From assembly GCA_964579505.1 (NCBI GenBank), contig CAZOGC010000006.1:62001-126000 (forward strand): 64,000 nt of DNA, in the 5' to 3' direction. The notes under the pieces were generated by a model. The model was not told the DNA's origin, made no database searches, and saw only the letters and a program-made list of their open reading frames with translations. This document shows, piece by piece, positions 35,083-43,830 of the stretch. Made by a program: the position numbers and the translations under genes. Source of the DNA: JAJYSO01 sp964579505. GTDB lineage: Bacteria > Bacteroidota > Bacteroidia > Flavobacteriales > Flavobacteriaceae. Position 1 is the first letter of the stretch; every line of letters begins with the position of its first letter.

Positions 35083-37386
35083 TTATATTTTTATAGTGGA
35101 AGACGCAATATTACGTGGTTCGTTATTTACGAAGATGGTTAGATTTTCTTCTCCGTCAAGGGTGAATTCGGCTCCTTCCTGGGTCACTTTTACGCAGATA
35201 ATACGGTCTCTGAAATTTATTTTAAAGGTGTAACTCTTCCATTCTTTTGGAATCTGTGGACTAAAATGCAAATGTCCGTTTTTGACGCGCATTCCACCAA
35301 ATCCTTCCACAACGCTCATCCACGTACCGGCCATAGAAGTAATGTGTAAACCTTCTTCTACCTCTTTGTTGTAATCGTCTAAATCTAGGCGAGAGGTGCG
35401 TAAATAAAAAGCATAAGCTTGATCCATTCTGCCCAATTTAGCTGCTAAAATGCTGTGTACGCAAGGCGATAAAGATGACTCATGAACAGTCAATGGTTCG
35501 TAAAAATCAAAATGTTTTTCGAGTTCTTCTTGGCTAAAATGGTCTTCAAAGAAATAGAACCCTTGCAAGGTATCAGCTTGTTTGATGTATGCCGAACGCA
35601 AAATGCGATCCCACGACCACTTTTGGTTTAATGGTCGTTGCTCTTCGGCTAACTGGCTTACCGGAATTAATTCTTTATCTAAGAAACCGTCTTGTTGTAA
35701 AAAGACTCCCTCTTTTTCGGCATAGGGTAGATACATTTGGTTGGCTACTGTTTTCCATTGAGAGATTTCGGAGGTAGACAAATTGGTTTTTTGAAGAATG
35801 CGGGTATAATCTTCCGGAAAATCGGTTGCTATTTTTACTAGTTGTGCGGCGGTATAATTGATACTCCACTGCGCCAAATAATTGGTGTAAAAATTGTTAT
35901 TAACGTTGTTTTCGTATTCATTAGGGCCGGTAACTCCTAAGATAACATACTTGTTTTTTGCTTTAGAAAAGGAAGCGCGTTGATGCCAAAAGCGAGCAAT
36001 ACCAATCAGTACTTCTAACCCCTTCTCGGGGATGTAAGCATAATCGCCGGTATAGCGTACATAATTGTAGATAGCATAGGCAATGGCGCCGTTGCGGTGT
36101 ATTTCTTCAAAAGTAATTTCCCACTCATTATGACTTTCCATTCCGTTCATGGTTACCATAGGGTAGAGCGCGGCACCGTTCGTAAACCCTAATTTTTGAG
36201 CATTTTTTATAGCCTGATTTAAATGATTGTAACGGTATGTAAGCAGGTTTCTAGCCACCTGTCTGTTTTTTGTAGCCATGTAAAAAGGAAGACAATACGC
36301 TTCGGTATCCCAGTAGGTAGAACCACCATATTTTTCGCCGGTAAATCCTTTAGGGCCTATGTTGAGGCGTGCATCTTTACCGGAATAGGTTTGGTTGAGT
36401 TGAAATATATTAAAACGAATGCCTTGTTGTGCCCTTACATCTCCTTGAATAGTGATATCGGCTTGCTCCCAAATTTTGCTCCATGCATCTTTTTGGTCGG
36501 CTAACAGTTTTTTAAACCCTTTTTTATCGGCTTCTTCAACAAGCTGCTTTGCCGTGGTAATTAATTCTTCTGCTTTGTGTCGGGTAGAAACCGTGTACCC
36601 ACCAAATTTTACCAAGGTGGCCGTTTGGGCGGGGTTGAGGTTGGCCGAATAGGCTAACTGAACTTTAGTAGCTGAGGTAAACGCGGTCTTTGAGACATCA
36701 TTCTGTTTGTTTTTGTCGATGAATAACGCGTTTTTCATATACGTAACCGCTTGAAAATGTGTTTTGTAAGTCTGTGCTTTTACATACGCAAAATCGGCTT
36801 GAACGTTGGCTTGTAAAGGTTTCCAAAAATGTTCTTCCCAATTGGCATCTTGGTTGCGAACGCCGGCATCTACATAGGGTAAAAATTCAATTTTTACAGG
36901 TTGGTTTATAGCTTTTACTTTATATTGAATAGCGCCTAACTCATCGGTATCCATAGAAACAAATCGAATAACATCAACTTTTATCTGTGTGCCGTTTTGC
37001 ATCTCGGCTTGAAAAGAACGCCTCAACCAACCTTCTCTCATGTTAAGTTCTCTTCTGAAATGGGATACTTTTACACGGTTTAAATCGAGGGGTTCGCCAT
37101 TTATGTTAAGGTCTATACCAATCCAATTAGGGGCATTTAATACTTTATCAAAATATTTGGGATAGCCATTTTTCCACCAACCGACTTTGGTTTTATCGGG
37201 ATAATAAACGCCGGCAATATAGCTGCCCTGTAGGCTGTCTCCGGTGTACGTTTCTTCAAAATTAGCGCGTTGCCCCATGGCTCCGTTTCCGATGCTAAAT
37301 AAACTTTCGGTTGCTTTAACCCGTGTTCTGTCAAATCCTTCTTCTATAATAGCCCATTCATGGGGTATGCTGTGCTCTTTTTTCAT
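35083..37386 (-). CDS. GH65 maltose phosphorylase-like enzyme
   Basis: The 767-residue protein has no signal peptide, so it is cytoplasmic. The general acid is Glu490 in VTGPNEYENN, three residues from the Glu487 position of the characterised Lactobacillus brevis maltose phosphorylase. WSWDRILRSAYIKQAD is the expected phosphate/substrate segment, and GGSTYWDTEAYCLPFY is a GH65 core motif. The enzyme would split maltose with phosphate to glucose and beta-glucose 1-phosphate. The next gene downstream in the pathway, a beta-phosphoglucomutase, is immediately upstream in the operon (28 bp gap), which supports phosphorolysis rather than trehalose or kojibiose hydrolysis; a trehalose or kojibiose phosphorylase is the alternative. 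Confidence 0.92.
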   Translation of the reverse strand: MKKEHSIPHEWAIIEEGFDRTRVKATESLFSIGNGAMGQRANFEETYTGDSLQGSYIAGVYYPDKTKVGWWKNGYPKYFDKVLNAPNWIGIDLNINGEPLDLNRVKVSHFRRELNMREGWLRRSFQAEMQNGTQIKVDVIRFVSMDTDELGAIQYKVKAINQPVKIEFLPYVDAGVRNQDANWEEHFWKPLQANVQADFAYVKAQTYKTHFQAVTYMKNALFIDKNKQNDVSKTAFTSATKVQLAYSANLNPAQTATLVKFGGYTVSTRHKAEELITTAKQLVEEADKKGFKKLLADQKDAWSKIWEQADITIQGDVRAQQGIRFNIFQLNQTYSGKDARLNIGPKGFTGEKYGGSTYWDTEAYCLPFYMATKNRQVARNLLTYRYNHLNQAIKNAQKLGFTNGAALYPMVTMNGMESHNEWEITFEEIHRNGAIAYAIYNYVRYTGDYAYIPEKGLEVLIGIARFWHQRASFSKAKNKYVILGVTGPNEYENNVNNNFYTNYLAQWSINYTAAQLVKIATDFPEDYTRILQKTNLSTSEISQWKTVANQMYLPYAEKEGVFLQQDGFLDKELIPVSQLAEEQRPLNQKWSWDRILRSAYIKQADTLQGFYFFEDHFSQEELEKHFDFYEPLTVHESSLSPCVHSILAAKLGRMDQAYAFYLRTSRLDLDDYNKEVEEGLHITSMAGTWMSVVEGFGGMRVKNGHLHFSPQIPKEWKSYTFKINFRDRIICVKVTQEGAEFTLDGEENLTIFVNNEPRNIASSTIKI

Positions 37387-37414
37387 AGGTTTTTTCTTCT
37401 CTTTTTATGGTTGG

Positions 37415-38065
37415 TTAGTGGCTTATCTGTACTAAAAAGTCAGTAGATATTTCTTCAAATCCTGAGAAAATATAATTGGCTTCATTTAAAATATCTTTTT
37501 GTCCTATACCAATGCTGATCATGCCTGCTGCGTTGGCGGCTTGAATGCCGGCTACGGCATCTTCAAAAACAACGCACTCTTCAGGAGCAGATTGCGTTCT
37601 TTTAGCTCCGAGTAAAAAAACTTCAGGGTCAGGTTTAGCGTGGGTTACTTCGTGTCCGTCTATTAATGCATCAAAATAGTGTATGAGTCCTACGTTTTTT
37701 AAAATGGTTTGTGCATTTTTACTGGCAGAACCGAGAGCTATTTTTTTGTTTGTGCTTTTTAAATAGGTCAATGCCCTCTCAACACCCGGAAGAATATGAG
37801 AGGTGTTTAGTTTTTGAATATAAGTAAGATAATCTTCATTTTTTTCTATTAAATAATGCTTAAACTCGTCTTCAGTTAATGTCTTATTCCCCAGGTTAAG
37901 AATAATCTCTAAAGAGCGTACGCGACTTACCCCTTTGAGTAATTCGTTGTCTTTTTCTGTAAAATCAATACCCAACTGATTGGCTAGTCTTTTCCAAGCC
38001 AAATAGTGGTATTGTGCGGTATTTACAATAACTCCGTCTAAATCGAATATATAAGTTGTAATCAT
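37415..38065 (-). CDS. pgmB: Beta-phosphoglucomutase (HAD superfamily)
   Basis: The 216-residue HAD phosphatase-fold protein has the DxDGV motif with Asp8 and Asp10 (FDLDGVIV). It also has the cap-domain LKGVSR segment, the conserved LGSASKNA and FEDAVAGIQAA motifs, and the expected length for PgmB. It converts beta-glucose 1-phosphate, the product of the GH65 enzyme, to glucose 6-phosphate in the cytoplasm. The start codon overlaps the MFS stop by four bases (ATGA), so the two are translationally coupled. Gene order MFS-pgmB-GH65 makes the assignment strong. Confidence 0.94.
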   Translation of the reverse strand: MITTYIFDLDGVIVNTAQYHYLAWKRLANQLGIDFTEKDNELLKGVSRVRSLEIILNLGNKTLTEDEFKHYLIEKNEDYLTYIQKLNTSHILPGVERALTYLKSTNKKIALGSASKNAQTILKNVGLIHYFDALIDGHEVTHAKPDPEVFLLGAKRTQSAPEECVVFEDAVAGIQAANAAGMISIGIGQKDILNEANYIFSGFEEISTDFLVQISH

Positions 38066-39429
38066 ACTTTTTTTAAATAAATGTCGTCTGCATCATATAA
38101 TTTTAAGGCAAATAAGGCTGCTATAATTAAAGATATTCCGCCCACTACAATAGCGTAAATAGGGTCGCCTCCGTATAGATGTTTTACGAGCGGTCCTCCA
38201 ATAATGGCGTTGATAATTTGCGGGATAACAATAAAGAAATTAAAAATACCCATATAGACCCCCATTTTTTTTGCAGGAATAGATCCGGCTAAGATGGCGT
38301 AGGGCATAGCTAAAATACTGGCCCAGGCAATACCAACTCCTATCATAGAGATGATGAGCATGTTTGGAGTGGAAAAAAAATACATAGATAACAACCCCGC
38401 CCCACCGATGAGTAATGAAAACGCGTGGGTATTTTTTCTACCCAATTTTTTAGCAATGTAAGGCAGAAAGAAGGCAAAAATGGCGGATATACCATTGTAG
38501 ATTCCGAAAATAATTCCTACCCAATCGGCTGCCTCGCGGTATGCTAAATGTTGTGCTTTGGTATAGGTGCTGAGTTCACCTAAAGGCGTGCCATATATGT
38601 GATGAGCAATAGCCGGCGTGCAATAAACCCACAACCCAAAAAAACCAAACCACGAAAAGAATTGTACCCAAGCCAGTTGGCGCATGGTTTTAGGCATATG
38701 GGCTAAATCGTAGAAGATTGCTTTTAAACCTGATTTTTTATGGGTGTTTTCATTTTCTTTAGTTGTTTCAAATTGTTCGAGTTCTTTAGGCGGGTATTCT
38801 TTGGTGGTTAAAATAGTAACCATAATAGAGCCAACAAGGCAAGCAGCCCCTAAAACAAAAGAAAGGATTAAATAAAAAGGTACTTTTCCGGGTTCGGCCT
38901 GGGTTGTCATCCCAAACCAATTACTCAAGGCGTACGGTAACCACGAACCAATAACGGCTCCTATACCAATTAGAGCTGTCTGTATGCTATAGCCTAAAGT
39001 GCGTTGGTCTGAAGGAAGCAAATCGGCTACTAAAGCACGAAAAGGTTCCATGGCCACATTTATAGAGGCATCCATAATCATTAAGAATCCGGCACCAATC
39101 CATAAGGCCGGCAAAAAAGCGGTAAAAATGCCGGCTTGCGGCATTAATACGAGTCCGATAGCCGCCAGTATGGCTCCGGTAAAGAAATAAGGTTTTCGCC
39201 TTCCAAATCGCGTCCATGTAGCATCACTATAATGCCCAATAATGGGTTGTACAACAAGACCTACGAGGGGAGGGATAATCCAAAACCACGATAGGCTTTG
39301 TATATCGGCTCCAAAAATTTGGAGAATACGACTGGCATTGGCATTTTGCAGAGCAAAACCCATTTGGATTCCTAGAAACCCGAAACTTAAGTTCCAAATC
39401 TCCCAAAATCCCAATTTACGCTTTTCCAT
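38062..39429 (-). CDS. MFS sugar transporter, SLC45/GPH-like, probable maltose carrier
   Basis: The 455-residue protein has about 12 membrane segments. The start LGFWEIWNLSFGFLGIQMGF and the loop-2/3 motif IGHYSDATWTRFGRRKPY are characteristic of the SLC45 sucrose/maltose symporter-like branch. It would carry maltose or malto-oligosaccharides across the inner membrane for the phosphorylase encoded two genes downstream. It is the first gene of the minus-strand maltose operon and is preceded by an inverted repeat at 39453-39473. Substrate specificity is inferred from operon content. Confidence 0.9.
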   Translation of the reverse strand: MEKRKLGFWEIWNLSFGFLGIQMGFALQNANASRILQIFGADIQSLSWFWIIPPLVGLVVQPIIGHYSDATWTRFGRRKPYFFTGAILAAIGLVLMPQAGIFTAFLPALWIGAGFLMIMDASINVAMEPFRALVADLLPSDQRTLGYSIQTALIGIGAVIGSWLPYALSNWFGMTTQAEPGKVPFYLILSFVLGAACLVGSIMVTILTTKEYPPKELEQFETTKENENTHKKSGLKAIFYDLAHMPKTMRQLAWVQFFSWFGFFGLWVYCTPAIAHHIYGTPLGELSTYTKAQHLAYREAADWVGIIFGIYNGISAIFAFFLPYIAKKLGRKNTHAFSLLIGGAGLLSMYFFSTPNMLIISMIGVGIAWASILAMPYAILAGSIPAKKMGVYMGIFNFFIVIPQIINAIIGGPLVKHLYGGDPIYAIVVGGISLIIAALFALKLYDADDIYLKKV

Positions 39430-39452
39430 GGTTATAGTTTTGATTTATAACA

Positions 39453-39473
39453 TGATAAGCGCGTAGCTTATCA
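39453..39473. promoter_or_regulatory. Inverted repeat upstream of the maltose operon, candidate operator
   Basis: TGATAAGC and GCTTATCA form a perfect 8-bp inverted repeat around GCGTA, 24 bp upstream of the MFS start codon. The words CTTATCAAA and TATAGTAAAA found here (39467-39475 and 39479-39488) both recur upstream of susC (40731-40739 and 40721-40730), suggesting shared control of the two halves of the locus. Confidence 0.45.
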
Positions 39474-39622
39474 AAACTTATAGTAAAAGTGAGAAGTAAA
39501 AATATAAGTCTTGATGCGCCGAAGATAAGAAATTATTTAAATGCACAAAGAATCTATAGCTGAAAACATGTAATTTTAACGTGTATAAGTTTCAGTATAT
39601 AAAGCATTTATTATCTAGAAAA

Positions 39623-40669
39623 TTATTTTTTAGTCGAATTTCTTTCAATCAATTCTGTTTCAATAATCAGGGTTTGGTACTGTTCTTCTGAAGTTTTTTT
39701 CTGAAGTTTGTCTAGTAACAATTGTGCGGCAGTTTTTCCCATTTGTGTACCGCGTTGGCTTACTGCTGTAATGCTGGGATAGGCGTATTTAGGTAAATCG
39801 CCATCAGAAAAGGCAATTAGCGAAACCTGCTCAGGGATTTTATAGTTTTTTTCTTTAAAATAATTGGCGGCACAGATGGTATAAAGCTCATTTACTCCAA
39901 TTAATCCATCTATATCGGGATGAAGTTGCATGAGTTGGTCAAGTCTTTGATTGATAAATTGTTCAATTTCATCGGGGGTTAGACGGTCTGAAATACTGAT
40001 AATTAATGTTTCGTTTACTTCTGTTATGTTTTGTTGTTGTAAAGCACGGCAGTACCCTTCTTTGCGTAACCTACCTACCGAAATAAAGTCTTCTGTAGTA
40101 ATTAACACAATTTTTTTACACCCATGAGTAAGGAGATATTCCGTCGCTTTTTGAGCTCCTTTGCGGTCGTCTATGATAACTTTATCACAGGGCACTTCAT
40201 CTACTTTTCGATCGATCATTACAATGGGAACGCCCTGTTCTATGGTTTCTTGAAAATGTCGAAAATCTTTTTGATATAAGGTACCCTTAGCTACTGATAA
40301 GATAAACCCATCTATGCTTCCATTAGCCAATGTTTGCATGTTAAGCACCTCTTTTTCAAAAGAATCATTAGAAACAGCAATAATTGTATTATAGTTGTGT
40401 TTGCTGGCTTCGGCTTCAATACCCTTAATAACTTCTGTAAAAAATTGGTTGACAATTTGCGGAATAATGATAGCTATAGACCGCGTAGATTGGTTGCGCA
40501 AACTAAGGGCTATACTGTTGGGTTTGTAATGATACAGTTTGGCAACGGCTTGAATGCGTTGACGGGTTTCTAAACTAATTTCATCATTGTCGCGAAGCGC
40601 TTTAGAAACCGTTGAGACAGAAACTCTTAATTCTCGAGCAATTTCCTTTAAAGTTATATTCTTTTTCAA
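39623..40669 (-). CDS. LacI-family transcriptional regulator of the starch/maltose locus
   Basis: The 348-residue protein has an N-terminal LacI helix-turn-helix (ITLKEIARELRVSVSTVSKALRD, residues 5-27) with the hinge region after it. The ligand domain is of the periplasmic-binding type (IAIIIPQIVNQFFTEVIKGIE through DGLIGVNELY to the C-terminus). It lies between the maltose operon and the susCDE operon, diverges from susC, and has a perfect LacI-type palindrome in the shared spacer. Malto-oligosaccharides or a maltose-derived metabolite are the likely inducers. It is transcribed towards the MFS operon with a 193-bp gap, so it probably has its own transcript. Confidence 0.95.
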   Translation of the reverse strand: MKKNITLKEIARELRVSVSTVSKALRDNDEISLETRQRIQAVAKLYHYKPNSIALSLRNQSTRSIAIIIPQIVNQFFTEVIKGIEAEASKHNYNTIIAVSNDSFEKEVLNMQTLANGSIDGFILSVAKGTLYQKDFRHFQETIEQGVPIVMIDRKVDEVPCDKVIIDDRKGAQKATEYLLTHGCKKIVLITTEDFISVGRLRKEGYCRALQQQNITEVNETLIISISDRLTPDEIEQFINQRLDQLMQLHPDIDGLIGVNELYTICAANYFKEKNYKIPEQVSLIAFSDGDLPKYAYPSITAVSQRGTQMGKTAAQLLLDKLQKKTSEEQYQTLIIETELIERNSTKK

Positions 40670-40738
40670 AGGGTTTAGTTTAGAATGATTGGACGGTTTT
40701 TAGGGGCAATTCTGCTTAAATATAGTAAAACTTATCAA

Positions 40739-40754
40739 ACGAAAACGTTTTCGT
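40739..40754. promoter_or_regulatory. LacI-family operator palindrome
   Basis: ACGAAAACGTTTTCGT is a perfect 16-bp palindrome with the central CG expected of LacI/PurR-type operators. It lies in the 194-bp spacer between the divergent LacI regulator and susC genes, 110 bp before the susC start. The adjacent LacI gene is the obvious candidate binder. Confidence 0.75.
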
Positions 40755-40863
40755 AAAACTTTCGTGTTAAAAAATGAGGGGCAAACTGCCAGTTTTTGCA
40801 TAGTTTTAGCTTCGAGAAGTGAAAATATAACATTTTTTTTAAGTGATAATCAACACCTAATGT

Positions 40864-43812
40864 ATGAATTTTTTACGTAAAATTTTTGTGGTTTGTATGC
40901 TGGTAGCTCCAATGTGGGTAGGGGCACAAACAACAGTTGACGGAGTTGTTACCGATAGCCAGACAGGTTTTCCACTTGTAGGAGTGAAGGTGACAAACCA
41001 ACGCACAAATACAATAAAATTAACAAAACCAAATGGAGCTTTTCAAATTGTAGCTAAAAAGGGTGATCTTTTAGTTTTTTCTTTGAAAGGCCATGCGGAA
41101 GTTTCTTTATTGTATGACGGACAAAAAAAGCTTGCCGTTAAAATGGATTTAGCTACACATAGTTTAGATGAAGTAGTAATAATTGGTTATGGTACCACAA
41201 CGAATAAAGACGCTACCGGATCAGTAGTAAGCGTATCTGCCAAAGATTTTGGAGAAGGAATGATTACCTCTCCCGAACAGCTTTTGGTAGGAAAAGTACC
41301 CGGACTTCATATAACTACCGGTGGGGGAGCTCCCGGAACCGGATCGATGATTAGAATTAGAGGTGGGTCCTCTTTAAATGCCGTAAACACTCCGTTGTTT
41401 GTGGTAGATGGAGTGCCGATGGATAACGGCGCAACCGTTGCCGGGTCATCTAATCCGCTTAATTATATTAACCCAAGTGACATTGCTTCGGTAAGTATTT
41501 TAAAAGATGCTTCAGCTACGGCAATATACGGCTCTAGAGCCTCTAATGGGGTAATTATTATTACAACCAAAAAAGGTCATAAAGGAGACAAACTAGGGGT
41601 TACCTTTAATAGTTCTGTAGCCGTTTATGATCGAATTAATCAGATTTCGGTATTGTCGGCAGATCAGTTTAGAAAGGTGATTAAAGATAGAGCAGATCAA
41701 CGAGTAGCCGATCTTTTAACAGACGCTAATACCAATTGGCAAAATGAAATTTTTAAAACAGCCTTGGCGCAAAACCATTATTTAGGAATTAATGGGGTTA
41801 TTGGTGAGTCTGTGCCGTTTCGGGCTTCAGTAGGACACACCGATCAGGATGGTATTTTAAAAACAGGAAGTTTTGAACGTACTACGGCTTCATTGAGTCT
41901 GTCACCCAGTTTATTTGATAATCACCTTAAAATTCAACTAAATGTAAGAGGAGCTTATGAAGAAACTCGTTTTGCAGACCAAGGAGCCATAGGCTCAGCT
42001 ATCAGAATGGATCCGACCAAACCGGTTTATTCAGATAACGATAATTTTGGGGGCTATTGGGAATGGCTAAATAGCCAAGGTGATCCGAATCCGAATGCAA
42101 CCCGAAATCCGGTAGCCTTATTGAAGTTAAAAAACAATCATTCTTATGTAAGCAGAAGTGTAGGAAATGTCAAATTTGACTATAAATTTCATTTCTTACC
42201 CGAATTAAAAGCTACGCTAAACTTAGGCTATGATTATGCAGAAGGAAAAGGCTCTGTAGTAGTACCACCATATGCTCGTATGAATTATAATACCAATCAC
42301 CCGGATTATGGTGGTTTAGACAGTCGTTATTCACAAGTTAGAAGAAATACACTGTTAGATTTTTATTTAAACTACAATAAAGAGTTGCCTTCTATTAAGA
42401 GTAAGATAGACGTAACAGCAGGGTATTCATACCAAAAATTCTATGTAAATGATAAATCACTCAGTCAAAATTACATTCATAATGATACTACCCTGCAAAG
42501 AAGTATTCCTACAGAACGCTTTCTTATCGGTTTCTTTGGGAGAATGAATTACACCTTTCACGATAAATATCTGTTAACAGCTACCGTAAGAAGAGACGGT
42601 ACTTCTCGTTTTTCTGAAGACACGCGTTGGGGGTGGTTTCCATCTGTGGCAGTAGCATGGGAGTTGAAAGAAGAAAATTTCTTAAAAAATGTGGATGCTT
42701 TGTCTAATTTAAAATTGAGATTAGGCTGGGGAATTACCGGGCAAGAAAATATTGGTAATAATCCATATCCATATTTGCCTATTTATGATTTATCGGTTAA
42801 TGATTTGGCTTATTATCCGATAGGAGGGGTATTCGTACCTACGTTGAGGCCTAGAATTTATGACCCCAATATAAAATGGGAAGAGCAAACCACTTGGAAC
42901 GTGGGAGTAGACTTTGGCTTTTTTAATCATCGTTTATGGGGGTCTGTTGATGTGTATAAGAAGGTTACAGACGATATGATTCAAACAGTATCAGCTCCAT
43001 TACCCAACCTAAACAACCAAATTGTAACCAATACCGGGTCTATGGAAAATAAGGGGATTGAGATTTCATTGGGAGGTGATATTGTACGTACGCCAGACCT
43101 TCTGTGGTCGGTTACTGCAAATGCTACCTATAACGAAAATGAAATCACCAAAATTTCCGGAGCGAGTGGTCGAGAGTTTTATAAAACCGGAGGTATTTCC
43201 GGAGGGGTAGGAAACACTGTACTTGTAAACATGGTAGGTCATCCTTCCTATTCATTTTTTGTGTATGAACAAGTATATGATAAAAATGGAACGCCTATAG
43301 AAGATGCTTTTGTCGATCAAAATAAAGATGGGTTAATCAACCAAAAAGATTTAGTGGTGTACCATTCAGGTCGCCCTAAATGGATTTTAGCATTAAGCTC
43401 TAATCTGCGTTATAAAAACTGGGACATGAGTTTTGCTTTACGCGCCAATTTAGGAAATTACTTATACAATAATGTGGCTTCTGATGTAGGTACTTTTACT
43501 GCCGTTCGCGGTACGGTGGGCGTGTTGACAAACATACAATCAGATGCGCTGAACTCTAAGTTTACAAATAATCATTATTTTTCTGATTACTATGTACAAG
43601 ACGCTTCGTTCTTAAAACTAGATTATCTAACTGTAGGATACACGGTTAAAAACATCTTTAACGATGTAAACCTACGTTTATACGGAACGGTTCAAAACCT
43701 CTTTACCATAACTGATTATGATGGGTTAGACCCGGAAATTGGCAGCGGTATTGATAACAATTTTTATCCGCGCCCTAGAGTGTACACCTTGGGGATGAAT
43801 GTTAATTTTTAA
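40864..43812 (+). CDS. SusC-family TonB-dependent transporter for starch/malto-oligosaccharides
   Basis: The 982-residue protein has a signal peptide (IFVVCMLVAPMWVGAQ). A carboxypeptidase-regulatory-like domain (about 24-97) is followed by the canonical DEVVIIGYG junction, a plug domain (about 115-225) and a long barrel ending with VNF. Unlike the other SusC in this window it has no STN domain, so its control runs through LacI and not a sigma factor. It imports alpha-glucan fragments together with the SusD protein encoded 18 bp downstream. TonB energy could come from the ExbB/ExbD/TonB genes about 10 kb away. Confidence 0.95.
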   Translation: MNFLRKIFVVCMLVAPMWVGAQTTVDGVVTDSQTGFPLVGVKVTNQRTNTIKLTKPNGAFQIVAKKGDLLVFSLKGHAEVSLLYDGQKKLAVKMDLATHSLDEVVIIGYGTTTNKDATGSVVSVSAKDFGEGMITSPEQLLVGKVPGLHITTGGGAPGTGSMIRIRGGSSLNAVNTPLFVVDGVPMDNGATVAGSSNPLNYINPSDIASVSILKDASATAIYGSRASNGVIIITTKKGHKGDKLGVTFNSSVAVYDRINQISVLSADQFRKVIKDRADQRVADLLTDANTNWQNEIFKTALAQNHYLGINGVIGESVPFRASVGHTDQDGILKTGSFERTTASLSLSPSLFDNHLKIQLNVRGAYEETRFADQGAIGSAIRMDPTKPVYSDNDNFGGYWEWLNSQGDPNPNATRNPVALLKLKNNHSYVSRSVGNVKFDYKFHFLPELKATLNLGYDYAEGKGSVVVPPYARMNYNTNHPDYGGLDSRYSQVRRNTLLDFYLNYNKELPSIKSKIDVTAGYSYQKFYVNDKSLSQNYIHNDTTLQRSIPTERFLIGFFGRMNYTFHDKYLLTATVRRDGTSRFSEDTRWGWFPSVAVAWELKEENFLKNVDALSNLKLRLGWGITGQENIGNNPYPYLPIYDLSVNDLAYYPIGGVFVPTLRPRIYDPNIKWEEQTTWNVGVDFGFFNHRLWGSVDVYKKVTDDMIQTVSAPLPNLNNQIVTNTGSMENKGIEISLGGDIVRTPDLLWSVTANATYNENEITKISGASGREFYKTGGISGGVGNTVLVNMVGHPSYSFFVYEQVYDKNGTPIEDAFVDQNKDGLINQKDLVVYHSGRPKWILALSSNLRYKNWDMSFALRANLGNYLYNNVASDVGTFTAVRGTVGVLTNIQSDALNSKFTNNHYFSDYYVQDASFLKLDYLTVGYTVKNIFNDVNLRLYGTVQNLFTITDYDGLDPEIGSGIDNNFYPRPRVYTLGMNVNF

Positions 43813-43830
43813 TGATTAAAATAGCTTAAA

